A stretch of 64,000 nt of DNA from assembly GCA_032622095.1 (NCBI GenBank), contig CP136061.1:34725797-34789796 (forward strand). Reading direction: 5' to 3'. Shown here one piece after another: positions 46,670 to 58,180 of this stretch. Made by a program: the position numbers and the translations under genes. The DNA comes from Siphonodentalium dalli. Taxonomy: Eukaryota; Mollusca; Scaphopoda; Gadilida; Siphonodentaliidae. Within the stretch, counting starts at the first letter, position 1. Each line of letters begins with the position of its first letter. The notes under the pieces are model-generated. The model searched no databases. It was given only the letters and a program-made list of their open reading frames with translations, and had not been told where the DNA came from.

Positions 46670-49600
46670 GTGTGCCCGGGAGGGTTCCACCTTAAAGTAC
46701 TGTCCCTAAATGTATGTGGACTATCATCCAGGCTAAATGATCCAGAATTTCTGAGCTATATAACAAACTTCGACATAATAATGTTCCAAGAAACAAAAAC
46801 AGACAACATCGATATAGTCTCGATTTCAATACCAAATTTCCATATCCTTGGCTTCAAAAACAGATAAAAAACGACAATGAAACGCAGATCAGGCGGACTG
46901 TGTATAGCTATTAAAAACGCATACACGGAACATTTCACCCTCATAAATGACGAATGTGAAACCATTCTCTGGTGCAAATACCAGAACGAGAAAGGACACT
47001 CTTACGCAATTGGAAATGTTTATGCACCCTGTGAAACATCAAAATACCATAATGAAAACATTTTCGATTATACACACATTTCAATAATGGACAAATATAT
47101 TTTATTCGATAATGTCATTATAGTAGGCGATTTTAATTCGTGAACCGGCACACTGCATGATAGTACGCACGCAGAAAGACTAATCACAGAGCACTCAGTT
47201 AAATCAGCCCACCCCAAAAGGTACAACCCTGATACTACTGCAAATACATCCGGGGCCAAATTCACCCAACTTTGTAATGATATTGGTATACTTATTTTAA
47301 ATGGCAGGAAAGACGACATTTATACAAACGCGAGATACACGACGACAAACAACAGTGTCATTGATTATCTAGTATGCAGTCCAAAAGTCACCGACAGTAT
47401 AGTAAATTTCCAGGTCAACCATTATAACTGTTTGTTCTCCGACATCCACTCAGCCTTGACATTCGGTATCAACATAATCCGCACCAATAATCCGACCGCG
47501 AGACCTATTGTCAACACGAACAAGCACATACTCAAAAGATACAATGTAACCCACAAACCGACAAGACGAACCGTAATCCGAAATTGGGACAAACAAAAGT
47601 GCGACTCATTCAATGAACGAATTGATCCAACCGCCGTGAGTAAACTTTATTCACAAATGCATGGCAATGAAACCCCACTAACATCTAGTTCTACGGACAT
47701 AGCAAATAAACAAAATAAATAAGTACCATATATGAAGATCTGACATCTATATTAATGAACGCTAGCATAGACGAGAGAAAAAGACCACAGCGTAAGAATA
47801 CCAAAACAACCAGCATGAAGAAGAAACCTCTAGGTATGTCGTGGTTCACGCATGACTGTACACAAACAAGAACACGGTACAGAAAGGCACGGAAAATGAA
47901 CAGAACAAACCCCTGCTCCGAAAATAGAAAAAAAATATTAGAATGTAGAAAAATTTATAAATTGACTCAAAATAACAGTAAACAAAAATTTAGAATTACA
48001 TTTAGGAAGAAAGTACACAATTTAAAGGGTAAGTCTAGTAGGGATTTTTGGCGAGTTATTAGAGAATTAGGCGAAAAAAGGGAAGAATGCCAACCCCAAT
48101 CGAGTGAATTTCAAGAATACTTTGAATCCATGGAGAAAAGTGGCAACGAAACAATAATGGCAAATCTTATCCCTATTTCTGAATTGCCGACAGCGCTGAA
48201 ATTAGATTCGTCCCCCTTAAATATTGAAATAACTTTAGCGGAAGTAGAACATGCAGTAACAAAATTGAAGAATAATAAAGCACCAGGTTATGACTCGCTA
48301 GTAAATGAAATGATTAAGAGTAGCTGGGGAAAGATGGCATTTTTATACACAAAACTTTTAATGAAATACTCGATTCAGGGGAGATCCCAGCAGACTGGGA
48401 GATCGGGATAATACGCCCCATCTACAAAAATAAAAATGACCCACTGAACCCGGATAACTACAGAAAAATCACATTATTATGTACACTATCAAAATTATTC
48501 ACGAGTATACTTACTACCCGATTGAATAACTTTCTGACCACCAACGCCATCCAAACAGAGGCACAGGCAGGCTTTCGCAAAGGATATTCAACAATAGATC
48601 ATACCTTCTCTCTATACGCCCTGACCCAGATTATGAAGATGAAAAATAAAAACCTCTTTTGCACCTTTATCGACTTCTCAAAAGCATTCGATTATGTATG
48701 GCGCGACGGCCTATGGTCAAAACTCATGCGCATTGGAATCACAGGGAAAATTCTGAATGTTATCAAACGCCTATACACAAACCTCAAGATGACCGTGTTA
48801 ACCGATGATTTTTCCGGATACTTCCATCTTCAACAGGACTAAAACAGGGAGATGGGTTGTCCCCGATACTTTTTGCGCTCTACGTTAACGACCTAGAAGA
48901 CTACCTTAAACGGCACGAATGTAACAGTCTGATATTTGGCAATGAAAATGACAATGACGCGGAAATATTACTGAAGCTATTCCTACTGATATACGCTGAC
49001 GACACGGTCCTGTTCTCAAATTCATCACAAGGTTTACAAAACGCGCTTGATTATTTTGCTAATTACTGTGACATATGGAAATTAGATATAAACATACTGA
49101 AGACAAACGTCATGATATTCGGAAGAAAACCAAAAGCGAAAAAAACAATCACTTTTAAAATTAATCGCAACGATATAGAAATTGTTGATAACTTCCGGTA
49201 TTTGGGCACCTGGTTCACGAAACAGGGCACTTTCAGTAAGGACAGAAACATGCGATGCAAAGACGCAAAGAAAGCAATGTATGCCCTCCTGAATAAAGCT
49301 CGGAGATATAGCCTCTCATTTGACTGTATCCTTGAAATATACCAAAAATCCATTGCCCCCTTGATGATATATGGCTCCGAAATTTGGGGATTTGAAATCA
49401 CAACATGCTTCGAAAAACTCGAACGATGGTTCCTTAAATTCAGCCTCCGTCTACGGAAAAATACGCCAACTGCATTCATTTATGGGGAAACAGGCATCCT
49501 ACCAATAAATATAATGATTAAAATCAGGTTTATCTCATACTGGGGAAAAATAGTGAATATGACATGTCAACGGATGCCCCTTCTCTTATATCGCATAATG

Positions 49601-50175
49601 CTAAAAACCCAAAACGAAACACAAAAGAGAAATCCATGGCTCGAATACGTACAAAAACTCTGAATGAACTAGGAATATCGAACATCTGGATTTACCAGTC
49701 AGTACCGAAAATAAATACGTACAACCGATTAATCAAGAACAGAATTAAGGATACTTACCTCCAAGAATGGCGAGGAAGCATTATATCATCGAATAATGGG
49801 ACATTTTATAATATCATTAAACTAGATTTTAAAAAGGAGACATACTTCTCACTGAGAAACCAAAGTGTAGTATTGCGGCTCGCCAAATTCAGAACTAAAA
49901 ACCACCGCCTCCCCATAGAAACCGGATCATGGACAAATGAAAGCAGATCAGATAGAAAGTGCACGTTATGCAAAAGGGAGCTTGGTGACGAATACCACGT
50001 AATACTTAAGTGCCCCATATTGAGCGAACCAAGAACAAAATATTTAAAAAGCTATTATTATACTCGGCCGAACATCTGCAAACTGAACGGCCTTTTCACA
50101 TCAAATAATAAAAGAACAATAACGAATCTGGCGAAATTTATATACGAAGTCCAGCTGAAAATGGAACCTCCCTGA
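46670..50175 (+). pseudogene. LINE ORF2: endonuclease, reverse transcriptase, C-terminal knuckle
   Basis: The APE-type endonuclease is at 46,685-47,480: LSLNVCGL, FQETKTD, NVYAPC, IIVGDFNS and SDIHSAL. It carries in-frame stops at about 46,865 (TAA) and 47,142 (TGA, directly after GDFNS). The reverse transcriptase follows: NNKAPGYD (about 48,275), IIRPIYKNKNDPLNPDNYR (about 48,408), GFRKGYST, motif A CTFIDFSKAFDYVW (about 48,660), GLKQGDGLSPILF (about 48,835), the catalytic IYADDTVLFS (about 48,990) and FRYLGTWF. The C-terminus at 49,640-50,175 has a C-x2-C-x8-H-x4-C knuckle (CTLC to HVILKC). Frame changes occur between 47,722 and 47,755 and near 48,355, 48,825 and 49,645. No ATG begins the frame, and a TAG lies at 46,667-46,669. 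ORF2 would nick target DNA and copy element RNA, but this copy cannot make it. The clade is not assigned. Confidence 0.9.
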
Positions 50176-50655
50176 GGCACAACTCCAATCCAATCTATAT
50201 ATATGTTTATACAGTGTCGAGTATATATGACTCGGAACTTTATTTATTTCCATTGCTACTCGTACTTGTAGGTACATGCTACCCCCCCCCCCCCCCCACG
50301 CACACACAAACAAAACCGCTCACATGTTAAGGAAATTGTCCACTCTATATGACACTCCAAACACATGATTCTCGGCAATCAACTTCCCTATGTATATATC
50401 CAATATAGCGCTGATTCACCCCCCCCACATACTATCCTCAATCTGACGACCCTTTGATCTACCCCCCCCCCCCACATAGTCGCACTCGACTTTCCGCGCT
50501 ATTGATAAGTTTAACATAATTTGTATAAACCTTAATGAGTATATACGCACGCATGTGCAATATCAATATGAATATGATTATGCATGTCCACATCTATATA
50601 TATCTCTATTATGTCAACATGTACGACGATTTGAGATTAATTAAATTCTGATTCT
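50176..50655 (+). other. LINE 3' region and tail
   Basis: Noncoding, with C runs near 50,282, 50,420 and 50,462 that may be assembly-sensitive. It ends 'ttaaattctgattct', a short repeated tail like those that terminate many LINEs. Confidence 0.65.
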
Positions 50656-50910
50656 GATATCAATAGTCTAATTGTGTGGTTTAAGGGTCAGACGCACGTT
50701 TTGCCAAAATTTCCTGGTATTTCAAAATGTATTTTCTCTAAATCTATCAGGAATATCTTTCTGAAATTTTGTACAAGAGATAATTGTGATACCATACATA
50801 AGAATCATTGGACAATTGGTTATTATAATCTCATTTACTTGACTTTTATGGCATGAAAAATCTTTAAAATTTCACTGTGTTCAGGTACCGAGAACTACTG
50901 TAAAACATAT
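50656..50910 (+). repeat. Continuation of family B copy 1, then family D copy 2
   Basis: 'caatagtctaattgtgtggt' continues the family B monomer cut by the LINE. From about 50,686, 'ccaaaatttcctggtattt' begins the family D segment shared with 37,330-37,570 in reverse. Confidence 0.75.
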
Positions 50911-52130
50911 TTTTTTCATATATACACAAGAAAAGAAGATGCATGCATCAGATCGCCCATGAATTATTTTACAAAAAAATAGTCACATATATACATTGGG
51001 GAAATGTTATAAAGTTAATATTATAAATCCATATTTATGAATCTATCAGAACGAGATATCTGATGTACTCACGACCAAGCACACTATGCTTGCATGGTCA
51101 AATTACCCCTAGATATGAAGCGTGATCGTGCATCTACGTGACAATTTGACAATTACATGCTCATAAACGTGGGCTATATGGTTTGCCGATAGATTCAAAT
51201 CATGACATCCAATATGCAGTCGGACAGATGCATGAGGGCTGTACATACCGTATTCCGAAGACTTGAATGATGCAAAGACTAAAATCCAAGACGGATGCTG
51301 AGAAAAGAAACGTCAGCTTATCAAGTTGTCACCACAAATACACATATGCAATTCAAGATATATCAAATAGAACATGCTACCTATATAATCCCACTAGAAA
51401 GAAGAACTCTTGTGTAGTTAATTATATTTATTGCCAAAATTGTGGGGAGCAATGCTCCCCGATGAATTAAAATTCACAATTCGTAACATTGACAATGCAG
51501 TTATAATTAACAGTACTTAGTCACAGTCAGTGAATAAATAAGTAATAAATTGAAGGTTACACACATGTTAGATGGGATGTATTATATGTAGAACCTGTCA
51601 ATTCAACTTACGGTATATAGGAATGAGTAACATAGTAATATATTAATATTACAATCCATGAATTTTTTGGCAAATCTGCCAATACCGAAGGTCGGCCAAA
51701 AAATAAAGTTAAAGTCTATCCTACCTCTACATGTAGGTTGGCGCATCAGAGTTACCATACATAACCGGACGTACGACATGTATGTCGACAACATCTCTCT
51801 GCTCCAAGAAATTAATAATTGTGGCAAAATACATGTAGATGCAAACATAATATAAATGATACATATCATATGATATAACATTAAACCATATATACCGGTA
51901 GATCCTCACAATTGAGTTGAGGAAGGAAATCTATTACTTGCACGAGTTAGACCCTCGAGTCTCACCAAATGGAATTTCCGGCCCGAGGTATCTAACTCCA
52001 GGTCGCTCTCTCACACTACAGTGAAAGAGTCAACCCCAGCAATGAGATACCACCTCAACGCGAAAGTAAAGGCAAAAGTTGTTGAACATACTAGTAGATG
52101 TATACTGATTCTACTGATTCTATTATTACG
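50911..52130. other. Noncoding sequence; hairpin near the retroelement
   Basis: Short frames have no known motif. ggggagcaatgctcccc near 51,443 is a near-perfect palindrome. 'gagttagaccctcg' and 'cgaggtatctaactc' near 51,945-52,000 can pair. This may be the flank or terminal repeat of the retroelement at 52.1-56.7 kb, which is not established. Confidence 0.45.
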
Positions 52131-52131
52131 A

Positions 52132-52650
52132 TTATATCTGCTTTATTAATTGTATGAAGAAATTTCTAAGAATTGATGTGCCTATAAAGTAATTTAGATG
52201 AAGTCCACCGTCCTTTCTTGCATACTTTGACCGATCGGGAATCCCAAACTTTTTCAGAAAGGGTCTATAAGTGTGTCCAAAAGTAACATGTCGTTGTTGG
52301 CAAATTTCTCGTAATTTCTTATTAACTAAGATTACTCTATCCTTGGTAAGGTCATAGTCACAGGGTCTAGGCAGAATAGAGGACATGATTATGTCGACGT
52401 TCAATCCTTGAAGAACACCGATGAGGTTGCCGAAGGCTGACTCAAAGTATCCAATGTTCATGTTCGTAGGAATATCATTGGTGCCTATATGAATTAACAC
52501 ACAATCAAAGGCTTGAATGAATGTCTTGTTTTTCTGGATGAAGGCCGTTAAAAAGTCTATTCTGGCACCTCTAAGACTGTCACAATAGGTCCCATCAATA
52601 TCTGATATATACTTAACGATGGAATCTCCCAATAGATAAATTATCTTCCC
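52132..52650 (-). pseudogene. SGNH hydrolase domain of a YR retroelement
   Basis: The frame reads IIYLLGDSIVKYI (block I with the catalytic serine in GDS), VLIHIGTNDIP (GTND, block III) and KDGGLHLN near the C-terminus (block V with the catalytic histidine). The usual spacing between the catalytic Asp and His is D-x-x-H. Here a second glycine puts Asp one residue further away. The frame has no ATG upstream; it opens after 'tttaattgcag', which resembles a 3' splice site and lies about 18 nt after the recombinase stop. A spliced fusion is therefore possible. The role of the hydrolase in these elements is not settled. The domain itself is intact from GDS to the C-terminus, about 165 codons. Confidence 0.75.
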
Positions 52651-52666
52651 TTTACCTGCAATTAAA

Positions 52667-53437
52667 TCAAAACTTATTTAAGGCAGAAGCCATCATTTTA
52701 GAAACTGAGAGTTTATCAGATTGTGAAAATACCAAATAGGCTTTATAGGCGTCACTAAGCCAGTCACCATGCAGTTGAATTAATTCTGAGGGGACCTGTC
52801 TCTGAAATGCACAGGTAGCTCCGCCTCTCCTAAATGAATGTGAAGAATAAAGCTTAGGGTCCCGATCGGTCAGAGAAATCAAAGCTCGAAGTTTATCAGT
52901 TAGATCACTATAAGTGATCGGAACTAATCTACTCTTTAAGTATTTAACAAATACTGGAGAGCAAGTTGGTGCAGGTATCGATGAAATCATTTTATTATAT
53001 GATAACACTGCATGGACAGTATATAGAACCTGGGATGGCAGTAATGGGTATCTTTAATATTCTTTGTCCGAATTGAATTGTTTTTGACCACCGAATGGTC
53101 ACTACAATTCGGTCTGGGAAACATTGAATGTCACCTCTATGCAATATTTTCTCACAGTCTTTCACTGACCTTGTGGTTGGAACTAGGTTAGATTTTCTGG
53201 CCATAAGGAAAAAGGCTAAAAGAAACAAGCACCAAAAGGTGATATCTAAGTTACAAGTTAAATCCATAAAATATGAAAATTCACGTAGAATATCAGGCGT
53301 TATAGGTAAGGCTTGTTTTGTACAATGCTGTTTCAAGCGCGAAATGCCCTTAATCAAAAGTTTCAAGAAATAGGCATTGAACGCCTCGTAGTCATAATTT
53401 AGAACAATATGCAGATATTTCACTCCTGATAAGGCCT
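52667..53437 (-). pseudogene. Tyrosine recombinase (DIRS/Ngaro type), frameshifted
   Basis: The first part (53,437-52,995) contains LIKGISRLK, PITPDIL and FFLMARKSNLVP, where the arginine is the first catalytic residue. The second part (53,008-52,667) contains SSHSFRRGGAT (the H-x-x-R pair) and GDWLSDAYKAYL (tryptophan in the late position, then the nucleophilic tyrosine). The two parts are in different frames and join near 53,000-53,010. The frame opens directly after 'ttttttgtttag', a strong 3' splice-site look-alike, and runs into SGVKYLHIVLN without a usual start. The enzyme would cut and rejoin DNA through a 3'-phosphotyrosine to insert circular element cDNA. All core residues are visible, so the frameshift is the main lesion. 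Confidence 0.85.
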
Positions 53438-54359
53438 AAACAAAAAACAAAAAATTAATTTAGGTCCCAATTCATATCATAACAAGATGCAAAACATTTA
53501 TATATTTATCATATGACTCAATCATTATTTACGTTGGAACGTATGTCATAAATCAATTTCATATGAACTACTACATGTAGTTCATATCACCTTCCGATAA
53601 TTGGATTGGTTTGTTGACAAAAAGTGTGTTCTGATTGGCTGAATGGCAGCCTGGGCCGAGCCGCATCTCTAACTAAATGCAGGTCAAATTCGTGCGCGTC
53701 AATCAACGCGATGCCGAAATTCTCGCAATTATAATCTTGAAATATATACTTTTGGACATTGTTATATGATAAATAGAATATGTAATTCGTATTTATCTAA
53801 TAAACATACGATATAATGTCACAATCTGAGAACAGAATAGCGCACTATATCTTCGCGTGCATATTATTTCTGCTAGTTCACCAGGTGTAATTGGGCTTCC
53901 GGTGCAATGAAGTGACGTCACATTTTTTTAACCTTTTGCTGCCGATGTCATATAGGTATTTAGTGATTTGTGTGCGTTTTGGACATCATAATCAATTTAT
54001 AGGTGTCATATGATAAATAGAATATGTAATTCGTGTTTCTCTCATATGATATTTAAGTTTAACAGTTGCATGGAATCATACTGTAAAGTATGTTTGGCTT
54101 TATCTAGCTTTCATCTGTGAAAACTTCAAATAATTTGAGTTCAGGTATGTTATCATTCAGCGTTCAGACTTCAGTATTTCAATCAATTACAGCACAGGAA
54201 CATTAACAATTTGATCAAATCAACCTGGTTATCAAGTGGGATCTCATAATACCAAATGAAAAATTAACCTATTTGTACCATATATATTCATTACTACCTT
54301 AATACATGTACATTGTTTCTATACTACATGTACATGTAGTATTTCTGTACTACATGTAG
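53438..54359. other. Spacer replacing the RT/RNase H part of the retroelement
   Basis: About 0.9 kb with no recombinase or RT residues. 'aatagaatatgtaattcgt' occurs near 53,775 and 54,018. 'atatgaactac' and 'gtagttcatat' form a hairpin near 53,560-53,590. 'actacatgtacatgtagt' palindromes lie near 54,325-54,360. It could be an insertion, a large intron or the join between two different elements. Confidence 0.55.
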
Positions 54360-55582
54360 TACCTAATTCTGACCCATCATAAAGGGAATTATTGAAGAGA
54401 ATCGCTGAAAGATAAAGGCTGAGGTTTTTAAGCCCTAGGTAATGCAGTGTCAAAATATAGTTGATTATCCCATATAAACCCAAAATGATGGATATCTCCC
54501 GGATCCAAAAAGACTTGTCTGTAGGAATTTTTTAGATCTTTTTTGAAAAGGAGACAACCTCTGCCAAATTGTTTAACTAACTCTACTAAATCATCAACTG
54601 ATGGGTAAGATATTCTGACTGGATGGCCCAAGTGGGTATTATCTGGCATATGTTCGTTGATTGAGTGACCCAAGGGATAACTAAGATCAAAAATAATTCT
54701 CCTATCAGAAGAGCCTTTTTTTGGAACAGTATTTAAAGGTGATATATGAATATTGTTACTGAATGGATTGGTCTCAAAAGGTCCTATCACTGAATTATTA
54801 CTTAATTCTTTGTGAATATATTGAGACATGGCATGTGGAAACTGCCAGGCATCCCTGTGGTTAGGAGAAATTGTTTCCTGCATACAATTGTCACTGACTA
54901 GATCAGAAATACCAATTGGGAACCCATATTGTAAGAATTTTATCAACTGTGTATCAGCATATTCTTGTAACTGATTTCTGATAAAAGATATATTTAGCCT
55001 TGAGTAAATAGGGATTTTACACCCTATAAAATTGGGACAACTCGAGGCAGTGACCAGATGATTAGTCTCAATATAAAATTGCTTGGAAGGAATTTGACTA
55101 TCAGTGTTCTGATTGCACCCGCTCTCAATTGTCTCTTGTTGAGAACAGAGCTCAAATTTATCTGCTGGTGTGTATGTATACCTGTTTATGACTTCAGTAG
55201 GTAAAGAATGTTCAATGGTATCAATTGGTATAGAAGATTGTTGCCCTGTCTCTACTAAGGCATCACATGCTTTATTTATATTACAATCTTGAGCTGATAC
55301 TGTTATATCATTAACAATTAATTCCTCAGAATTAGTTATAAACAAAGTGGTATCTTCAACAGTTATTTCTTCACAATCAGTCCCTGATTCACAATTGAAT
55401 GACCTGTTTGTATCACTGACTTCCCAATTAAATTCTGAATCACTCTCCCACACACATGTTGAATTGTTTGTTTCATATTTATCAGTGTTTACAAAAGGAT
55501 CCACAGAATATGAAATTTTATCAGATATACATGTATCATTCAGCTCACGATCTACTGGTACATCTGTATTATATGAAATGAG
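54360..55582 (-). pseudogene. Pol, N-terminal half of reverse transcriptase, truncated
   Basis: The open minus-strand frame runs from directly after the gag TGA to 54,428 with no early ATG. The first 200 or so residues are acidic and Ser/Thr-rich (about 55,582-54,960). RT signatures follow: NTVPKKGSSDRRIIFDLSYP, SINEHMPD, then LLFKKDLKNSYRQVFLDPGD, with the first catalytic aspartate in KKDLKNSY, and LYFDTALP. The frame then stops at 54,428. A shifted frame continues GLKTSAFIFQRFSS to about 54,365, as expected for the family, so a frameshift adds to the truncation. The YxDD-type box, thumb and RNase H are absent. It would be a DIRS/Ngaro RT, usually made as a gag-pol product. Confidence 0.8.
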
Positions 55583-56742
55583 TCATTTATTACCAAAGTA
55601 AGGGCAGGCGGCAGAGCTTTCAGTGTGTGGTAGTTGGGTTTTCTCTTTATTGAAACAAGTTGCACAGAAGTGAAATACTGTATGTGGAACATGATTGATT
55701 GTTTTAGAATGGGGTGGGGATTCATTACACTTTTGCCTCTGAAAATCAGGGCAAAACCATTTGTAACTTGAACTATTAGTAGTATTACTGTTGGACATGC
55801 CTGTACTGGCATTCATATTTGAACAATGTGAAGATCTACCAGTAGTTATCTTTTTTGACCCCCAAGGCTGCCTGGCAGAACCGGTCAATAATGGTACCTC
55901 AATATCTGCCGGATTGTCGGACCAACTATTCTGACCATATTCAATTCTCCTGATCCAGGCAGCATAAAACCGCAAAAGGGCTTTCCAATCATATAACTCA
56001 TAGTAGTATGATATCTTTTTCAACAGATCTAACCTTCCATTCTTTTCTGCGGTATTCTTAGTAGTTGAGATTATTTCTAATTCACCTGCAACAAATTGAT
56101 TGAAAGTTAATTGATTGAATGTAACATCTTTAGTGACAAATTCAAGCTGTAACATTGTGTGTGGGCAACGCTGTGGGGTTTTAATGTATAATCTAACATT
56201 GGACTCAAGTCCTGATTTACTTTTCTTTTTGACTTGGAAAAGGTCTGTTCGTCTCTAGAACTAGATGTACTAGTACTACTATCAGTGTCACTTTCAGGAG
56301 AATCAAATAATTCTAAATGTCTTTGTAGCTCTTTGGCTTTCTTCCTTGAATGTTTGTCTCTTCTTAGTGTTTTTGTGTTAACTTTACCTGTTTTCTTTTC
56401 CGCCAATGAACCAAGCTGTCGCATCCTGTCTTTCTCTTCTTTTTTTTTTATCTTTTTTAGCATTACCTCCCTTTCTTTTTCTTTTTCTTTCATTCTTCTT
56501 TCGTTCACCAGAGTCTCATATTCCGATTTTAAATCGCCCATGGATATTTCTAGGTTTTCAAGTTCGCTGATACTGGTGCCGATTTGTTTAACAAATGTCT
56601 CACTGTCTGACGAATCACTGTTTGATTCTGGGCAATCTTCGTCTCCATCGAAACCTCTTTCATCCAGTTTGTTATAGTCGATCTGTTTTTTCTCTCTAGA
56701 CGAACGTTTATTATTAACGGCTGAAGCCATGTTAGCTGTCAA
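55583..56742 (-). pseudogene. Gag of a YR retroelement, one frameshift
   Basis: The N-terminal part (56,742-56,107) begins MTANMASAVNN. It is acidic and Ser-rich, then highly charged and probably coiled (LENLEISMGDLKSEYETL, RRMKEKEKEREV). A frameshift near 56,155-56,165 leads to the C-terminal part, which reads MLQLEFVTKDV, ISYYYELYDWKALLRFYAAW, then WFCPDFQRQKCNESPPH and VFHFCATCF. The C-x7-C and C-x2-C spacing resembles the Cys-rich end of Ngaro/DIRS Gag proteins. The frame ends CPYFGNK with TGA (55,585-55,583), and the same frame is open downstream into pol. It would coat the element RNA. Confidence 0.75.
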
Positions 56743-57261
56743 GATTCTATCAAATGTTTTTCAAAACATCAAAATATCAATATATCGTTCTTGGAAGAAT
56801 GTTGTTTTCTATACTATTACTATAGAGATCGCCATACTACTAGCTGTCAGATTCAGAAACATTGTAAAAGTTGAATGGAAATTCGAATTTCAAACGTAAG
56901 TTTCTTCAAATTCAAAATGGCGCTGCCATTATTAATCAAAATCGCTCGGTAGAGCATCAAAAGACGAGTTTAGTCGCGATCAAATGTAAAATTTCAAATG
57001 AATTGTCAAGAAAAAATATACCCTAATTAACCTATTTTTACGACTGTCAAACTCTGAACCAATGGGAAGCGTCCTACTAGTGATTTGCGCAATGCCTGTG
57101 TGGCCGCGATTGGATAATACGGTGGTCAAGGAACCAATCGAATTGGAGGTACTCGAAGGCCTTAGGAAACTTCTTCAAAACGTCGGAAACCAAAACAAAT
57201 CGTTCCTAAATTCCAGTAAGATTAAGTATTTTGAGAATGTAATTCCCAAAATAACCCAATG
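56743..57261. other. Upstream flank of the YR retroelement, no gene recognised
   Basis: May include the element's 5' terminal repeat, but no matching copy was found at the other end. A 66-codon plus-strand frame at 57,062-57,262 has no recognised motif. Confidence 0.4.
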
Positions 57262-57843
57262 AAATGCAATAAAAGTATGTATACCCAACCCATCGACTAC
57301 GCCGCTGTGACCAGCTATGAGGACATACACATGAAATATTCAAACCGACCGGACAGTGTTGCATGTAATATAAGTATACTTAACCCCACCCCCTGTGTCA
57401 CCCCTCTGTGACGATGTGATCAGCCTTGATGACATAGACACGAAATATAAAATAGACCAGACAACGTACAATGAAATATAAAGTACGCACACCCTAACCC
57501 CATGTCGCCACGCCTCAACATGCATGGGACACATTATGACATGTGACACATGCACATGAATGGTTCCAACAGACATGGTCCCATGCAATATAAATGCGCA
57601 CACGCCAATCCCATTTCGCCGCGTCACTCTATGTAACCAGTGGTGAGAACGTGCACATGAAAATGTAAAACATATCCGACAGTGTCACAATCGATATAAT
57701 AAAAAAAAGTACATACTGCTCCCCAACCGCATGTCGCCGTGTCAACACACGTGATGACCGGACGTGAAAACATGCACATGTAATAAAAGACATACAGTCA
57801 GATGCTCGTAGCCCGTTTATATATAACCATGGGTATATGCCAG
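57262..57843 (+). repeat. Family E array, five monomers of 95-115 bp, with terminal motif
   Basis: Each monomer has 'gcaatataagtacgcac' (variants), 'aaccccatgtcgccac', 'atgtgaccag' and 'catgcacatgaaata'. It ends in a 46-bp motif (57,799-57,844) that contains 'agcccgtttatatataacc' and is present, exactly inverted, at the start of the second array (62,882-62,927). The five monomers follow the same order as at 62,938-64,000. Confidence 0.85.
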
Positions 57844-58180
57844 ATATAACCGTACACAAAAAAAACGCCGTTCTTTTGACCGTGTATTTATCCATGGTGT
57901 GTGTGCTTGTGGTTGTCCGTAACCTGGTGCCCGGTGTTATTGCTTTGAAAGGTAATCATGTTCGACTGGTGTTGTTAGATTGGTAATGAGATTAGCGGTT
58001 TCCATGTCTTGTCTGGTCATATTTACTGTTTGAACTTTGTCTGAAATAGACGCACTTTTTATACTAGAATTTGCGCAACAGGAGCGCATGGAAATCGCCC
58101 GTCGAGTTGGTTTAAGGGTTTTTAGAAAAAAGCATTTATATGATATAGAGAGGCCAACAGAACTATACCATATATATATA
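57844..58180. other. Noncoding sequence, no gene recognised
   Basis: Spacer between the family E array and the second family B element, ending in a short (TA)n run. Confidence 0.45.

Larger units (their letters stand above)
42816..50655 (+). mobile_element. Nearly full-length LINE (L1-type ORF1), inactivated
   Basis: The element sits inside a family B monomer. 'gatat' at 42,811-42,815 and 50,656-50,660 looks like a short target duplication. Removing the LINE joins '...atctccaggatat' to 'caatagtctaattgtgtgg', which matches the intact monomer near 58,975. Contents in order: about 0.23 kb of 5' sequence, ORF1 (43,049-46,562, interrupted), ORF2 (about 46,670-50,175) and about 0.48 kb of 3' sequence ending in 'attctgattctgat'-like repeats, the usual microsatellite-like LINE tail. 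Without the inserted 1.96-kb element it is about 5.9 kb, the expected size of a complete element. Several frameshifts and stops show it is dead. Confidence 0.85.
52132..56742 (-). mobile_element. DIRS/Ngaro-type tyrosine-recombinase retroelement, decayed
   Basis: On the minus strand the order is gag (56,742-55,583), same-frame reverse transcriptase start (55,582 to about 54,360), a 0.9-kb unrelated or intronic spacer, tyrosine recombinase (53,437-52,667) and SGNH hydrolase (about 52,650-52,132). Gag, RT, tyrosine recombinase and a hydrolase ORF together are known from the Ngaro branch of YR retrotransposons. These integrate with a recombinase instead of an integrase. The second half of RT and the RNase H are missing. 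Split terminal repeats, expected for Ngaro, were not recognised, so the outer borders are those of the genes only. Confidence 0.8.

Noticed and set aside
51430-51480. Helitron 3' end at the ggggagcaatgctcccc palindrome
   Set aside because: No CTAG follows within the expected distance, so it does not close family B copy 1.
57062-57262. 66-codon plus-strand frame starting MGSVLLVICAM
   Set aside because: No recognised motif. It sits in the flank of the retroelement and lacks supporting signals.
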